Positions 51,810-60,498 of a stretch of 64,000 bases of DNA are shown in pieces. The DNA lies in assembly GCA_015075585.1 (NCBI GenBank), contig JABTUB010000001.1:1784501-1848500 (forward strand), read 5' to 3'. Under the pieces are notes generated by a model. The model did no database searches and had not been told where the DNA came from. It saw only the letters and a program-made list of their open reading frames with translations. Within the stretch, counting starts at the first letter, position 1; each line of letters begins with the position of its first letter. A program made the position numbers and the translations under genes. This DNA comes from Chloracidobacterium sp. (lineage in GTDB: Bacteria; Acidobacteriota; Blastocatellia; Pyrinomonadales; Pyrinomonadaceae).

Positions 51810-52450
51810 TGGCGGCAGGAAAGTTAATAATCATCAGCTCTCCCTCAGGCGGAGGTAAGGGTACATTGATCACGGAAGTGCGCAAGCTGCTTCCCGATCT
51901 CGGCTATTCATGCTCGCACACCACACGGCCCAAGCGTGCGGGTGAAGAGGAAGGCCGCGAGTACTATTTCATCTCTGAAGATGAGTTCCGTCGCCGCATT
52001 GCGGCGAACGACTTTCTCGAATATGCGGTAGTGCACGGCCATCTTTACGGCACTTCGATAGCGGAAAGCCGAAAGGCGGTCAATACCGGCAAGGACCTGA
52101 TCGTAGAGGTCGATGTCCAAGGCGCATTGAGCATAATGAAGCGGCAGCCCGACGCAAGCGTCAGCATTTTTATTCTACCGCCATCCTTCGAGGTGCTGAG
52201 GGCCCGCCTGACCGCCAGAGCGACGGAAGATGCAGCCGAACTGCATATGCGGCTTCAGAACTCATTCGACGAGGTGCTGCAATACAAGAACTTCGATTAC
52301 GTCATCGTCAACCAGGATCTGTCCACAGCGGTTCGGCAACTTGCCTCTGTTATTCTGGCCTCAAGGCAGGCGACGAATAGACAAAACGATGCGATTCAGA
52401 GTATCCTTGATAGTTTCGATGCCTCGAGGCATCTTTTTGAAGGAGAATAG
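51809..52450 (+). CDS. gmk: Guanylate kinase
   Basis: 213 residues. The P-loop is SSPSGGGKGT near residue 12, and the GMP-binding part reads SHTTRPKRAGEEEGREYYFIS with HGHLYGTS. The lid and C-terminal part (LQNSFDEVLQYKNFDYVIVNQDLSTAVRQLASVI) are typical. It makes GDP from GMP. It lies between yicC and rpoZ, the usual place. Confidence 0.96.
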   Translation: MAAGKLIIISSPSGGGKGTLITEVRKLLPDLGYSCSHTTRPKRAGEEEGREYYFISEDEFRRRIAANDFLEYAVVHGHLYGTSIAESRKAVNTGKDLIVEVDVQGALSIMKRQPDASVSIFILPPSFEVLRARLTARATEDAAELHMRLQNSFDEVLQYKNFDYVIVNQDLSTAVRQLASVILASRQATNRQNDAIQSILDSFDASRHLFEGE

Positions 52451-52459
52451 CCGAACATT

Positions 52460-52699
52460 ATGGCAAACGAGAACGAGAACATTGATCCGATCGATGAAGT
52501 TGAGGAAGAAGAAATAATCGATCCGCCCGAGATCGATTCGAAATACCGGATGATCATCCTGGCCGCACAACGCAGCAAGCAGCTTCAACGCGGTGCAAAA
52601 CCGAGGGTTGATGTTGCTGTTCAGGGAACAAAACCGACGCGGATCGCACTCAAAGAGATCAAAGAGCGGAAGGTCAACTTCGAGATACTTGAGCACTAG
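52460..52699 (+). CDS. rpoZ: RNA polymerase omega subunit
   Basis: 79 residues. The core SKYRMIILAAQRSKQLQRGAKPRVD and KPTRIALKEIKERKVNF is the omega fold; the N-terminal part is strongly acidic. It follows gmk by nine bases and is the last gene before a terminator. Confidence 0.93.
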   Translation: MANENENIDPIDEVEEEEIIDPPEIDSKYRMIILAAQRSKQLQRGAKPRVDVAVQGTKPTRIALKEIKERKVNFEILEH

Positions 52700-52720
52700 G
52701 CCGTTCAGACCGGCGATCGC

Positions 52721-52753
52721 AAAAAAGGCCCGCGTCGTGCGAGCCTTTTTTTG
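52721..52753. terminator. Terminator after rpoZ
   Basis: AAAAAAGGCCCGC pairs with GCGAGCCTTTTTTT around a short loop, 21 bases after the rpoZ stop. The A and T runs on both sides mean it may also end the minus-strand ETF-QO gene, whose stop is three bases further on. Confidence 0.8.
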
Positions 52754-52755
52754 TT

Positions 52756-54465
52756 TTACATTCCCTTATAGTTCGGCCCGCCGCCTTCGGGCGTTACCCA
52801 ATTGATTATTTGATAAGGATCGGCAACATCGCACGTCTTGCAGTGGACGCAGTTGGCAAAGTTGACCTTTAGTTCCTTGCGGCCGGCCGAATCACTATAC
52901 TCCATCTCATAAACGCCTGCCGGGCAAAAACGCTGGCACGGATTGCCATATTCCTCGACACAACGCGTGGCGCAAATTTCGGTATCGAGGACGTGAAGAT
53001 GCGAAGGCTGATCCTCATCGTGTGCGACCGCACCGTAAAAAACGTCGGTCATCTTGTCGAACGTGAGTTCCTTATCAAACGGAATGCCGGAATAACGGCC
53101 GGCATTTTCCGTTTTCCGCTTTCCGTTTTCCGTTAACTTGAGCATTCTTTCGTATCCCGCGACGTGATGTTCTTTCGGCATAAAGCCCCATGCGAGGCCG
53201 CCGGTAATGTACTGCAGGCCCGAATTGATGAGCGCGGCCCAACGCCCTTTTTGGAACGCGGCGTGGAAATTCCGCACCTTATAAAGCTCGTCATGGATCC
53301 AACTGACGTTGACCTTTTCCTCAAAGTGCCGCAGTGTTTCAGATGAAAAATCTTCCTGAGCAAGGGCAAAAACTATGGTCTCGGCTGCGAGCATGCCGGA
53401 CTTCATCGCGGTATGGATGCCTTTAATACGCTGGCCGTTGAGGAACGAAGCCGAATCGCCCACGAGCAGGACGCCGTCCGCATAAAGCTTCGGCATCGTG
53501 TAACAGCCGCCGGCATTGAGCGTTTTCGCACCATACTTGACGAGTTTGCCGCCTTTAAGGATCGCGGCGACCTTAGGATTCGTCTTAAATTTCTGAAACT
53601 CCGCGTGCGGATCGATCATAGGGTCCTCGTAATCGAGGCCCGTAACGTAACCGATGCTTACGATGTTGTTCTTAAATCCGTAGATCCAGCCGCCGCCATA
53701 GGTCCGTGTGTCCGAGGGAAAACCAAGCGTGTGGACAACCTTGCCTTCGGGAAAGTTTCCTTCGGGCACTTCCCACAGCTCTTTGACCCCAAGCGAGAAA
53801 ACCTGCGGCTCCTTGCCCTCCAACAATCCGAACCTTGCCATTACCTGCTTGGCAAGCGAACCGCGCGAACCTTCGCCGAGAACGGTAACCTTTGCGAGCA
53901 GATCGACGCCCGGCTCGAAGTTCGGCTTCCGCTTGCCGTCTTTGTCGATGCCCTTGTCGCCGGTACGCACGCCGATCACGGCGTCATTCTCGTCATACAA
54001 AACTTCGGCTGCCGGAAATTCGGGAAAGATATTGATGCCCTCCGCCTCGCATTTCTCGGCAAGCCACTCGCAAACTTTGCTCAGGCTTACGATATATTTG
54101 CCCTTATTCTTGAGCGGCGGCGGAACGATCGGTGCGTTAAAGCCGCCTTTTTCGGTCAAATACCATGCGGCATCCTCGGTAACGACCGTATCGACAGGAA
54201 AGCCTTCGGCGATAAAATCGGACATCAGCTCACGGATCGCACGCGGATCCATAACGGCACCCGAGAGGATGTGAGCACCGACGAAAGGCCCTTTTTCGAC
54301 GATCGCGATCTCGAGTTCGCCGATCTTGCGGCCGGTCTTGAAACCTTTGTCGATCATTTCATCGTGCAGCTTTGCCTCGCGTTTCAGATGCAAAGCACCG
54401 GCGAGGTTTGCGGGGCCGGCACCGACAAAGACCACATCCATCGGGACTTGTTCACGTTCGCTCAT
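52756..54465 (-). CDS. Electron transfer flavoprotein-ubiquinone oxidoreductase
   Basis: 569-residue ETF-QO carrying electrons from ETF to the quinone pool. The FAD-binding N-terminus is FVGAGPANLAGALHL near residue 10; GPFVGAHILSGAVMDPRAI and LLVGDSASFLNGQRIKGIHTAMKSG are typical. The [4Fe-4S] site is carried by cysteines in CQRFCPAGVYE and NCVHCKTC. Around residue 445-455 the sequence ENGKRKTENAG is encoded by a heptanucleotide tandem repeat and is not typical of the family. The gene stands alone on the minus strand. Confidence 0.95.
   Translation of the reverse strand: MSEREQVPMDVVFVGAGPANLAGALHLKREAKLHDEMIDKGFKTGRKIGELEIAIVEKGPFVGAHILSGAVMDPRAIRELMSDFIAEGFPVDTVVTEDAAWYLTEKGGFNAPIVPPPLKNKGKYIVSLSKVCEWLAEKCEAEGINIFPEFPAAEVLYDENDAVIGVRTGDKGIDKDGKRKPNFEPGVDLLAKVTVLGEGSRGSLAKQVMARFGLLEGKEPQVFSLGVKELWEVPEGNFPEGKVVHTLGFPSDTRTYGGGWIYGFKNNIVSIGYVTGLDYEDPMIDPHAEFQKFKTNPKVAAILKGGKLVKYGAKTLNAGGCYTMPKLYADGVLLVGDSASFLNGQRIKGIHTAMKSGMLAAETIVFALAQEDFSSETLRHFEEKVNVSWIHDELYKVRNFHAAFQKGRWAALINSGLQYITGGLAWGFMPKEHHVAGYERMLKLTENGKRKTENAGRYSGIPFDKELTFDKMTDVFYGAVAHDEDQPSHLHVLDTEICATRCVEEYGNPCQRFCPAGVYEMEYSDSAGRKELKVNFANCVHCKTCDVADPYQIINWVTPEGGGPNYKGM
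53105..53132 (-). repeat. Heptanucleotide tandem repeat inside the ETF-QO gene
   Basis: On the plus strand TTTTCCG, TTTTCCG, CTTTCCG, TTTTCCG lie end to end (four units, one changed base). Seven is not a multiple of three, so gain or loss of one unit would shift the ETF-QO reading frame. Confidence 0.8.
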
Positions 54466-54630
54466 AAATGAATCACCATTCAGTCAGCCAATTATATCAG
54501 CTAAATGCCGTGTGTCTAAACATCAATATGCGGCAAAAGGCTCTTTGCACGCATCGTCCGGCAAGCCGCGGATACGGCGGCGGGCAAAACCGCCTAAACA
54601 CAACGCGGCTATGCTGTTAAACTGCTTACC

Positions 54631-55488
54631 ATGTTCGTAAGGATCATTCCGGCGTTCATTTTGGCGGCGATCTTGTCGTCCTGCGCCGTGCAAAAGAACA
54701 CGGTGAACGCACGGCTCGACGCTGAGATGCCGCGGCGGATCATCTGGGCGTGGGAGCGGCCCGAGGATCTGAGCGGGTTTGACGCGAAGGAATTCGGCGT
54801 GGCGTTCCTCGCACAAACGCTGTTTCTCGAGAACGGCAGTATAAACCGCAAGCCGCGAATGCAGCCGCTTGAAACGGCGGACGGCGCGTATATCATCGCG
54901 GTAACACGCATCGAGACGAACAAAAGCACCGCAAAGCGGCCGACACTTGACGACGAGATGGCCGCCAAGACCGCCGATCTCATCGCGGCGACGCGAACGC
55001 TGCCAAACATGCGCGGCGTTCAGGTCGATTTCGATGCGGTCGTCTCGGAACGTGATTTCTATCGCAAAATGATGTTCGAACTGCGGCGGCTCTTGTCAGA
55101 ACCGCCTGCGTCAGCGGGCGGTCAGAATGCCGGATCAGAAGACACGGACGGAAATGAGAGTGTTAACGAGCGTACCAACACTCACCACTCGCCACCCGCC
55201 ATTCACCCCACGCTGACCATGACCTCGCTCGCCTCTTGGTGCACCGGCGATGCATGGTTCAATGACTTCCCTGTTGACGAAGCCGTGCCGATGGCGTTCC
55301 AAATGGGTGCGGACAGCGAAAAGATCCGCACCTATATGCGAAACGGCAACGACTGGATCGAACCGCTTTGCCGCGGCAGCTACGGCATCTCGCTCGACGA
55401 AGGCCTCCTAGACGGAATGAAACCCGGCCGCCGAATCTACTACTTCAAAAACTCCGCATGGAAGCAAGGTGATCTAAGCGGTTTGTAG
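54631..55488 (+). CDS. DUF3142-domain lipoprotein
   Basis: 285 residues with a lipobox (LAAILSSC, Cys near residue 18) and the DUF3142 start MPRRIIWAWERPEDLSGF, then DDEMAAKTADLIA and MRGVQVDFDAVVSERDFYRKML-like text. In the middle (about 155-195) EPPASAGGQ and then NTHHSPPAIHPT are encoded by a 30-bp palindromic repeat and a heptanucleotide repeat, and look inserted. After that family sequence resumes (TMTSLASWCTGDAWF, VDEAVPMAFQMGAD). Function is unknown; the fold may be a TIM barrel like glycoside hydrolases. Confidence 0.83.
   Translation: MFVRIIPAFILAAILSSCAVQKNTVNARLDAEMPRRIIWAWERPEDLSGFDAKEFGVAFLAQTLFLENGSINRKPRMQPLETADGAYIIAVTRIETNKSTAKRPTLDDEMAAKTADLIAATRTLPNMRGVQVDFDAVVSERDFYRKMMFELRRLLSEPPASAGGQNAGSEDTDGNESVNERTNTHHSPPAIHPTLTMTSLASWCTGDAWFNDFPVDEAVPMAFQMGADSEKIRTYMRNGNDWIEPLCRGSYGISLDEGLLDGMKPGRRIYYFKNSAWKQGDLSGL
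55096..55125 (+). repeat. 30-bp palindromic repeat inside the DUF3142 gene (copy 2)
   Basis: TCAGAACCGCCTGCGTCAGC then GGGCGGTCAG; ACCGCC pairs with GGCGGT around ten bases. It matches the copy in metG at 28 of 30 positions and is read in frame as EPPASAGGQ. Confidence 0.75.
55180..55207 (+). repeat. Heptanucleotide tandem repeat in the DUF3142 gene
   Basis: ACTCACC, ACTCGCC, ACCCGCC, ATTCACC lie end to end (consensus ACTCRCC, four imperfect units). A gain or loss of a unit would shift the frame. Confidence 0.6.
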
Positions 55489-55519
55489 AGAATTCGTGAG
55501 TTGAGCCATTCTCTCTCGA

Positions 55520-55688
55520 CTAGCTAAAGCTCGTGGCAATTCTAAAACTTCTACAGAATTGCCACTAGCTTCAGCTAGTGGGTAAATTGCAATAAATGTT
55601 TTGGGCTTTAGCCCAATAGTGCAAACAGTCTGTTGGGCTAAAGCCCCGAGAAGTTATTTGCATCCAGACCACGCTCTAAATAGCGTGG
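55520..55688. repeat. Cluster of three palindromic elements
   Basis: Between the DUF3142 gene and mtnA. Arm 55520-55543 pairs with 55555-55578 (22 of 24), built on CTAGCT...AGTGGCAATT. 55603-55619 pairs with 55630-55646 (16 of 17), built on GGGCTTTAGCCC. CCACGCT (55669-55675) pairs with AGCGTGG (55682-55688). GTGGCAATT recurs at 55685. The nested arms look like REP/MITE-type short elements inserted next to each other; they end at the mtnA stop. Confidence 0.7.
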
Positions 55689-55692
55689 CAAT

Positions 55693-56757
55693 TCATATAG
55701 CGTGACTGTTGAACTGAGCCTTTAAGGTTTCGGTGTAAGGTGCACGGGCGACGCCTTTTTCGGTAATGATCGCGGTGACGAGTTCGTTCGGCGTTACGTC
55801 GAAGGCGTAGTTCGTGATGCCGACGTTGTCGGGCGCGAGCTGGATGTCTTTGACGTGCGTGACTTCGGTGCGGTCGCGTTCTTCGATGGGAATGTCGTCG
55901 CCCGTAGGACAATTTAGATCGACCGTGGACAAAGGAGCCGCGACATAGAACGGAATGTTGTGGCGCTTTGCGAGCACCGCGACCATGTAGGTGCCGATCT
56001 TGTTGGCGACATCGCCGTTCGCCGCGATGCGGTCGCTCCCGACGACCACCGCCTGCACATTCCCCTGCTTCATTATGTGGCCGCTCATATTGTCTGTTAT
56101 AAGCGTTACGGGGATGCCGTCTTCCATCAATTCCCAGGCCGTAAGCCGCGCGCCCTGCAGGTACGGCCGCGTCTCGTCGGCGATAACGGCTATGTGCTTG
56201 CCCTGATCGACCGCGCCGCGTATCACTCCGAGCGCCGTGCCCCAAACACCGCCGGTCGCCAAAGCTCCGGCATTACAGTGCGTCAGAACCGTGTCGTTGT
56301 CGTGCAGCAATTCGCCGCCGTACTGCGCAATAAGCCGCTGTGCTTCGATGTCTTCGTCGTGGATGGCCTCTGCTTCGTCAATTAGCAGTGTCTTGATCTC
56401 GCTCACCGAACGGCCTTCGCCGCGTGCCTTCTCGAACGCACGTTTCATACGTTCGAGCGCCCAAAAAAGGTTAACTGCGGTCGGCCGCGTCGCACCTATA
56501 ACCTCCGATGCGTATTCGAGATCATCCGCGAGGTCATCCGCTGTCGTGCCGACAAACTGCTTTGCCGCAAGCGCGATGCCGTAAGCAGCCGAGACGCCGA
56601 TCGCAGGAGCTCCGCGCACGACCATATCCTTGATGCCGGCCGCAACTTCACCGTAACTCTTGAGCGTCAGCCATTTCTCTTCGGTCGGCAGCAGCCGCTG
56701 ATCGAGCATCAGCACGCCTTCGTCCGACCACTTCACGGGAATGATCTCCAATTTCAT
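55693..56757 (-). CDS. mtnA: S-methyl-5-thioribose-1-phosphate isomerase
   Basis: 354 residues. MtnA isomerises methylthioribose-1-phosphate in the methionine salvage pathway. Signatures are VVRGAPAIGVSAAYGIAL, THCNAGALATGGVWGTALGVI with the catalytic Cys, ETRPYLQGARLTAWEL, VVGSDRIAANGDVANKIGTY with the Asp and NYAFDVTPNELVTAI. ATG 56757 (MKLEIIPVKW) is the probable start; the frame to 56793 is an unlikely extension. The last codons border the palindrome cluster. The rest of the salvage pathway is not in this window. Confidence 0.93.
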   Translation of the reverse strand: MKLEIIPVKWSDEGVLMLDQRLLPTEEKWLTLKSYGEVAAGIKDMVVRGAPAIGVSAAYGIALAAKQFVGTTADDLADDLEYASEVIGATRPTAVNLFWALERMKRAFEKARGEGRSVSEIKTLLIDEAEAIHDEDIEAQRLIAQYGGELLHDNDTVLTHCNAGALATGGVWGTALGVIRGAVDQGKHIAVIADETRPYLQGARLTAWELMEDGIPVTLITDNMSGHIMKQGNVQAVVVGSDRIAANGDVANKIGTYMVAVLAKRHNIPFYVAAPLSTVDLNCPTGDDIPIEERDRTEVTHVKDIQLAPDNVGITNYAFDVTPNELVTAIITEKGVARAPYTETLKAQFNSHAI

Positions 56758-56964
56758 AATGAACACGCATCGCGCAAAGCTTTGCGAAAGCAAAGATTAT
56801 AGCGAATGAATGCCGCGGGCAGAAATCGGTAGGCGCCGCCCGCAGCGATCTCAATGCGGCATCCGGTGTCGAACGAACACATTGCCGCCGCTCAACTACA
56901 TCGCAGCGGAAATTGCCGTCAGCCGTTTCATCGTTTATATTCGGTTGGTGCTCCCCGCAAAACC

Positions 56965-59121
56965 ATGGAGGAATCGAACGACATCGCAACTAAGCCGCGA
57001 CCCGCACCTAATATCCGAGCTGATTTTGAATTGACCCGCAATCTGCCGCCCGATCTGCAGGCTCTTGAACGCATTTCGCGCAATTTTTATTGGTCTTGGC
57101 AAGCCGACGGAGCCGATCTTTTCCGTGACATCGACGCGGCTCTCTGGGAAAAATGCGAACAAAACCCTCGGCTTTTCCTGCAAAAGGTTAAGAACTTCCG
57201 CCTCTGGCATCGCGCAGCAGATTCGCCGTATCTGGAACGTCTGGAACAGTTTGCAGCAAAGATGTCCGCGTATCTCGACGTTGCGGATCATCCGCCGCGT
57301 ATCGCTTACTTCTGTGCGGAATACGGTATTCACAATTCGCTGCCGAATTACTCCGGCGGACTCGGCATACTCGCGGGCGATCACCTCAAGTCCGCGAGCG
57401 ACCTCGACGTTCCGCTCGTTGCGATCGGCCTTCTCTATCGTTACGGCTATTTTCGGCAAAGCGTAACTCACGAAGGCTGGCAGGAAGAGCGCTATCAGGA
57501 CGTTTTCGATTCGCAGCTCGCCTTGACGCCTGTAAAAGATGCGGGCGGCGAGCTTCTTACGGTCTGCGTACACATTCGCGGCCGAGAAGTTACCGCACGC
57601 GTCTGGAAAGCAAATGTCGGCCGCATCTCACTTTATCTTCTCGACACCAATATCTATCAAAATGCCGAGGTTGACCGCCTTATTACGGGACATCTGTACG
57701 GCGGCGACGCCGAAACGCGCATCGTGCAGGAAAAGGTGCTCGGCATCGGCGGAGTTCGTCTCTTGCGAAAGCTCGGCATCAACCCGGATGTTCTGCATTT
57801 GAACGAAGGCCACGCCGCATTCTGTACGCTTGAACTTGCGAGCGAGTATCTTGCAAATAATGCAAGCGCGAATTTTGCCGATGCAGTTGCCGCAGTTCGC
57901 CAAAAATGTGTATTCACAACACATACACCGGTCGCGGCCGGAAATGACGCATTCGACCCGAAGCTTTTGCTCGATTGTTTCAGCAAAGATTTCCTTCGTT
58001 CGCTAAAGCTTACCGATAACGAATTCATCGCGCTTGGCCGCGCCAACCTTTCGGATGATAAAGAGTTCTTCGGCATGACGCCGCTCGCCATCCGTATGTG
58101 CCGCTCGTCGAACGGTGTGAGCGAAAAACACGGTGAGGTTTCACGTGAACTGTGGCTCAAGATGTTCCCTGACCTCAGCGATCCGTCCGCCGTACCGATC
58201 ACGTCGGTTACCAACGGCGTTCATCCGCCAAGCTGGATCGCACCGGCGTTCGGCTCGCTTTTCGAGCGTGAGATCGGTGCTGATTGGCATCATTTGATCC
58301 GTCAAAAAGATGAATGGGCCGCCGCTGTCGCAGGGATCTCAGATCGCGACCTTTGGGAGACGCATCAAAAATTGAAGGGCCTGCTAATAGCATTTATTCG
58401 CGAACGAACAGCCGTGAAGGACGCCGGCGGCATCGAAACGATCCACGAACACGAGAATATTCAAGGGCTGTTCACACAAGACATCCTTACCATCGGTTTC
58501 GCCCGCCGCATCGCTGCATACAAACGATGGGATCTTATCCTGACCGACCTGCCGCGGCTGCTCCGGCTAGTTGATGCGGTCGAGCGGCCCGTGCAGTTCG
58601 TCTTTGCCGGCAAAGCGCATCCGCAGGATTCGACAGCCAAGACGATGCTCCAAAAGCTTATGTCGATCGACCACGACTCGAACTGGCAGCGGCGGGCCGT
58701 CTTCCTCGAAGATTACGATCAAGAGATCGCACGATATATGGTCCACGGCGTCGATGTTTGGATGAACGTGCCGAGGCGTCCGATGGAGGCAAGCGGCACG
58801 AGCGGTATGAAGGCAGCAATGAACGGCGTCCTCAACTTCTCGATCCTCGACGGCTGGTGGATCGAGGGCTACAACGGCGAGAACGGTTTTGAGATCGGCG
58901 ATACGGAGGTCGATGCCGAGAATCAAATGGACTCAGAAGATGCCGAGGCTTTGTACTCGACGCTTGAGAACGTGATCATTCCCGAGTACTACGCAACAGA
59001 TGAAAAAGGTATGCACCGCCGCTGGATCGAGCGTATGCGGAACGCAATCGCTACGCTTACGCCGCAATTCTCAAGCGACCGAATGGTGAGCCAATATCTT
59101 CATGATATTTACGGCGAGTGA
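56965..59121 (+). CDS. glgP: Alpha-glucan (glycogen) phosphorylase, GT35
   Basis: 718-residue phosphorylase of the short bacterial form that releases glucose-1-phosphate from alpha-1,4-glucan. Motifs are the N-terminal domain LERISRNFYWSWQ, AYFCAEYGIHNSLPNYSGGLGILAGDHLKSASDL, LHLNEGHAAF and THTPVAAGND. The PLP-site lysine lies in EASGTSGMKAAMNG, near residue 610, followed by DGWWIEGY. ATG 56965 is chosen; the frame opens further back in non-family sequence. The next gene follows after seven bases. Confidence 0.93.
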   Translation: MEESNDIATKPRPAPNIRADFELTRNLPPDLQALERISRNFYWSWQADGADLFRDIDAALWEKCEQNPRLFLQKVKNFRLWHRAADSPYLERLEQFAAKMSAYLDVADHPPRIAYFCAEYGIHNSLPNYSGGLGILAGDHLKSASDLDVPLVAIGLLYRYGYFRQSVTHEGWQEERYQDVFDSQLALTPVKDAGGELLTVCVHIRGREVTARVWKANVGRISLYLLDTNIYQNAEVDRLITGHLYGGDAETRIVQEKVLGIGGVRLLRKLGINPDVLHLNEGHAAFCTLELASEYLANNASANFADAVAAVRQKCVFTTHTPVAAGNDAFDPKLLLDCFSKDFLRSLKLTDNEFIALGRANLSDDKEFFGMTPLAIRMCRSSNGVSEKHGEVSRELWLKMFPDLSDPSAVPITSVTNGVHPPSWIAPAFGSLFEREIGADWHHLIRQKDEWAAAVAGISDRDLWETHQKLKGLLIAFIRERTAVKDAGGIETIHEHENIQGLFTQDILTIGFARRIAAYKRWDLILTDLPRLLRLVDAVERPVQFVFAGKAHPQDSTAKTMLQKLMSIDHDSNWQRRAVFLEDYDQEIARYMVHGVDVWMNVPRRPMEASGTSGMKAAMNGVLNFSILDGWWIEGYNGENGFEIGDTEVDAENQMDSEDAEALYSTLENVIIPEYYATDEKGMHRRWIERMRNAIATLTPQFSSDRMVSQYLHDIYGE

Positions 59122-59128
59122 ATAACTT

Positions 59129-59851
59129 ATGGAGCGAACTGAATTTACGGTCGGACAGATCCGCCCCGTCGAATGCTTGAAAGAAGGCTGGGCACTGATC
59201 AAGGATGAGTATTGGATACTGTTCGCCCTCTCGATCGTCGGCGCGACGATCGCCGGCATCTCCATGTATATTCTCCTCGGGCCGATGGTGTGCGGCATCT
59301 TTTTGGCTTATCTGCGCAAGGTCGATGGCGGACGCGTCGTTTTCGACGACCTGTTCGCAGGCTTCAAGTACTTTAAGCAAACGATCTTGATTGTCATACT
59401 GTTCGTCGTGCCGATCATCGCTTATGTTGCTGCGATGACGATCACCGTATATCTGCCGCTGATAATTTCAGCCGTTCGAGGCCAACGGGTCTCCGGAGGA
59501 GAGCTTCTGGCAGCGTTCGCTCTTGGCGTCGCGGTCGAGCTAGTGGTGGCGATAATAATGGTCTGCATCCACTCGGTCCTGATCTTTGCCTTTCCGCTGG
59601 TCATCGACCGCGGCCTTTCAAATTGGGATGCGATAAAACTCAGCTTTCGTGCGGTGATAAAGAATCTGCGCGGTGTCGGCGGCTTTATGGCGTTGCAGAT
59701 CGGTATTTCGCTTGCCGGAATGATGGCTTTTTGTGTCGGTGTTTACTTCACCATCCCGATCTTGACCGCTCTGCTGCTTGTCATTTACAGAAGGATATTT
59801 CCTCGCCTCGATGGGGCAGGCGAACTCGACGTTCCGCCCGTTGCCGCGTAA
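59129..59851 (+). CDS. Polytopic membrane protein, function unknown
   Basis: 240 residues with about five hydrophobic segments (LFALSIVGATIAGISMYILLG, ILIVILFVVPIIAYVAAMTITVYL, LAAFALGVAVELVVAIIMVC, ALQIGISLAGMMAFCVGVYF). The N-terminal PVECLKEGWALIKDEYWILF and SNWDAIKLSFRAVIKNLRG segments fit the broad membrane families with a GYxxx(D/N) type cytosolic loop, but no firm family is named. It follows glgP by seven bases. Confidence 0.75.
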   Translation: MERTEFTVGQIRPVECLKEGWALIKDEYWILFALSIVGATIAGISMYILLGPMVCGIFLAYLRKVDGGRVVFDDLFAGFKYFKQTILIVILFVVPIIAYVAAMTITVYLPLIISAVRGQRVSGGELLAAFALGVAVELVVAIIMVCIHSVLIFAFPLVIDRGLSNWDAIKLSFRAVIKNLRGVGGFMALQIGISLAGMMAFCVGVYFTIPILTALLLVIYRRIFPRLDGAGELDVPPVAA

Positions 59852-59862
59852 ACTTGGTGGTA

Positions 59863-60150
59863 ATGATACAGCCTACGCAGATCATCGAAGAATCTGATTC
59901 CGAATTGACCATCGCATGGTCTGACGGGAAAGAAACACGATACAATGCGGCACAGCTTCGCCGCGCTTGCCCATGCGCCCTTTGCCGTGATGAATGGACC
60001 GGCAAGAAGTTGCTTGATGATGACAATGTGGACGACGGCCTGACGATCAGATCCACCGCGTTGGTCGGCCGTTATGCGCTGAACTTTGTCTTCTCGGACG
60101 GTCACGAAGGAGGGATCTTCAGCTTTCAATATCTCTTATCGCTGTCATAA
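59863..60150 (+). CDS. DUF971-domain protein
   Basis: 95 residues of the DUF971 family (PF06155). The core reads LTIAWSDGKETRYNAAQLRRACPCALCRDEWTGKK and VGRYALNFVFSDGHEGGIFSFQYL, with the metal-binding-like CPCALC. ATG 59863 is chosen (GGTGG close upstream); the frame runs back into the previous gene. DUF971 is related to the N-terminal domain of gamma-butyrobetaine hydroxylases and occurs near Fe-S genes; the role is not established. Confidence 0.83.
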   Translation: MIQPTQIIEESDSELTIAWSDGKETRYNAAQLRRACPCALCRDEWTGKKLLDDDNVDDGLTIRSTALVGRYALNFVFSDGHEGGIFSFQYLLSLS

Positions 60151-60173
60151 TTCATTGTGATAAACTCATACAG

Positions 60174-60446
60174 ATGCGTGAGTGCGATATTTTCAACGAG
60201 AAACAGGAAACCAAACGGGCATCGTACGCGTGTCCATTTTGCCGTGAGCGGTATGATTACGATGTGCGCTGGCTCAAGCGTACAAAAAAGAAGAACGTCG
60301 CCGCAAAAATGAATGATCGCGACCGCTCACAGTTCGAGAAGTCTCGCGATTACTTGGTTCGCATCGACGACATGCTCGCCTGCCAAAACATACGCTGCCG
60401 AAAGCGCTTCGAGATCCCGTCATCCCAATCGGTGGTATTCATATAA
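60174..60446 (+). CDS. Small zinc-ribbon protein, function unknown
   Basis: 90 residues. Two widely spaced cysteine pairs, YACPFC and CQNIRC, suggest a zinc ribbon around a basic middle (WLKRTKKKN). It lies 23 bases after the DUF971 gene in the same direction. No family is recognised; coding status rests on the cysteine pairs and spacing. Confidence 0.6.
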   Translation: MRECDIFNEKQETKRASYACPFCRERYDYDVRWLKRTKKKNVAAKMNDRDRSQFEKSRDYLVRIDDMLACQNIRCRKRFEIPSSQSVVFI

Positions 60447-60498
60447 AAAACGGGCCGGCATTACGCCCGCCCGCTCATCAGTTTTTCTGTTTGACCGA

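Noticed and set aside
53413..54471. 352-codon plus-strand frame antisense to the ETF-QO gene
   Set aside because: Shadow frame; ETF-QO motifs are all on the other strand.
55520..55693. CRISPR array
   Set aside because: The repeated pieces are inverted arms of palindromes, not regularly spaced direct repeats.
60446..60498. Terminator between the small zinc-ribbon gene and the TonB-like gene
   Set aside because: CGGGC/GCCCG can pair, but the T run does not follow directly; too weak to list.
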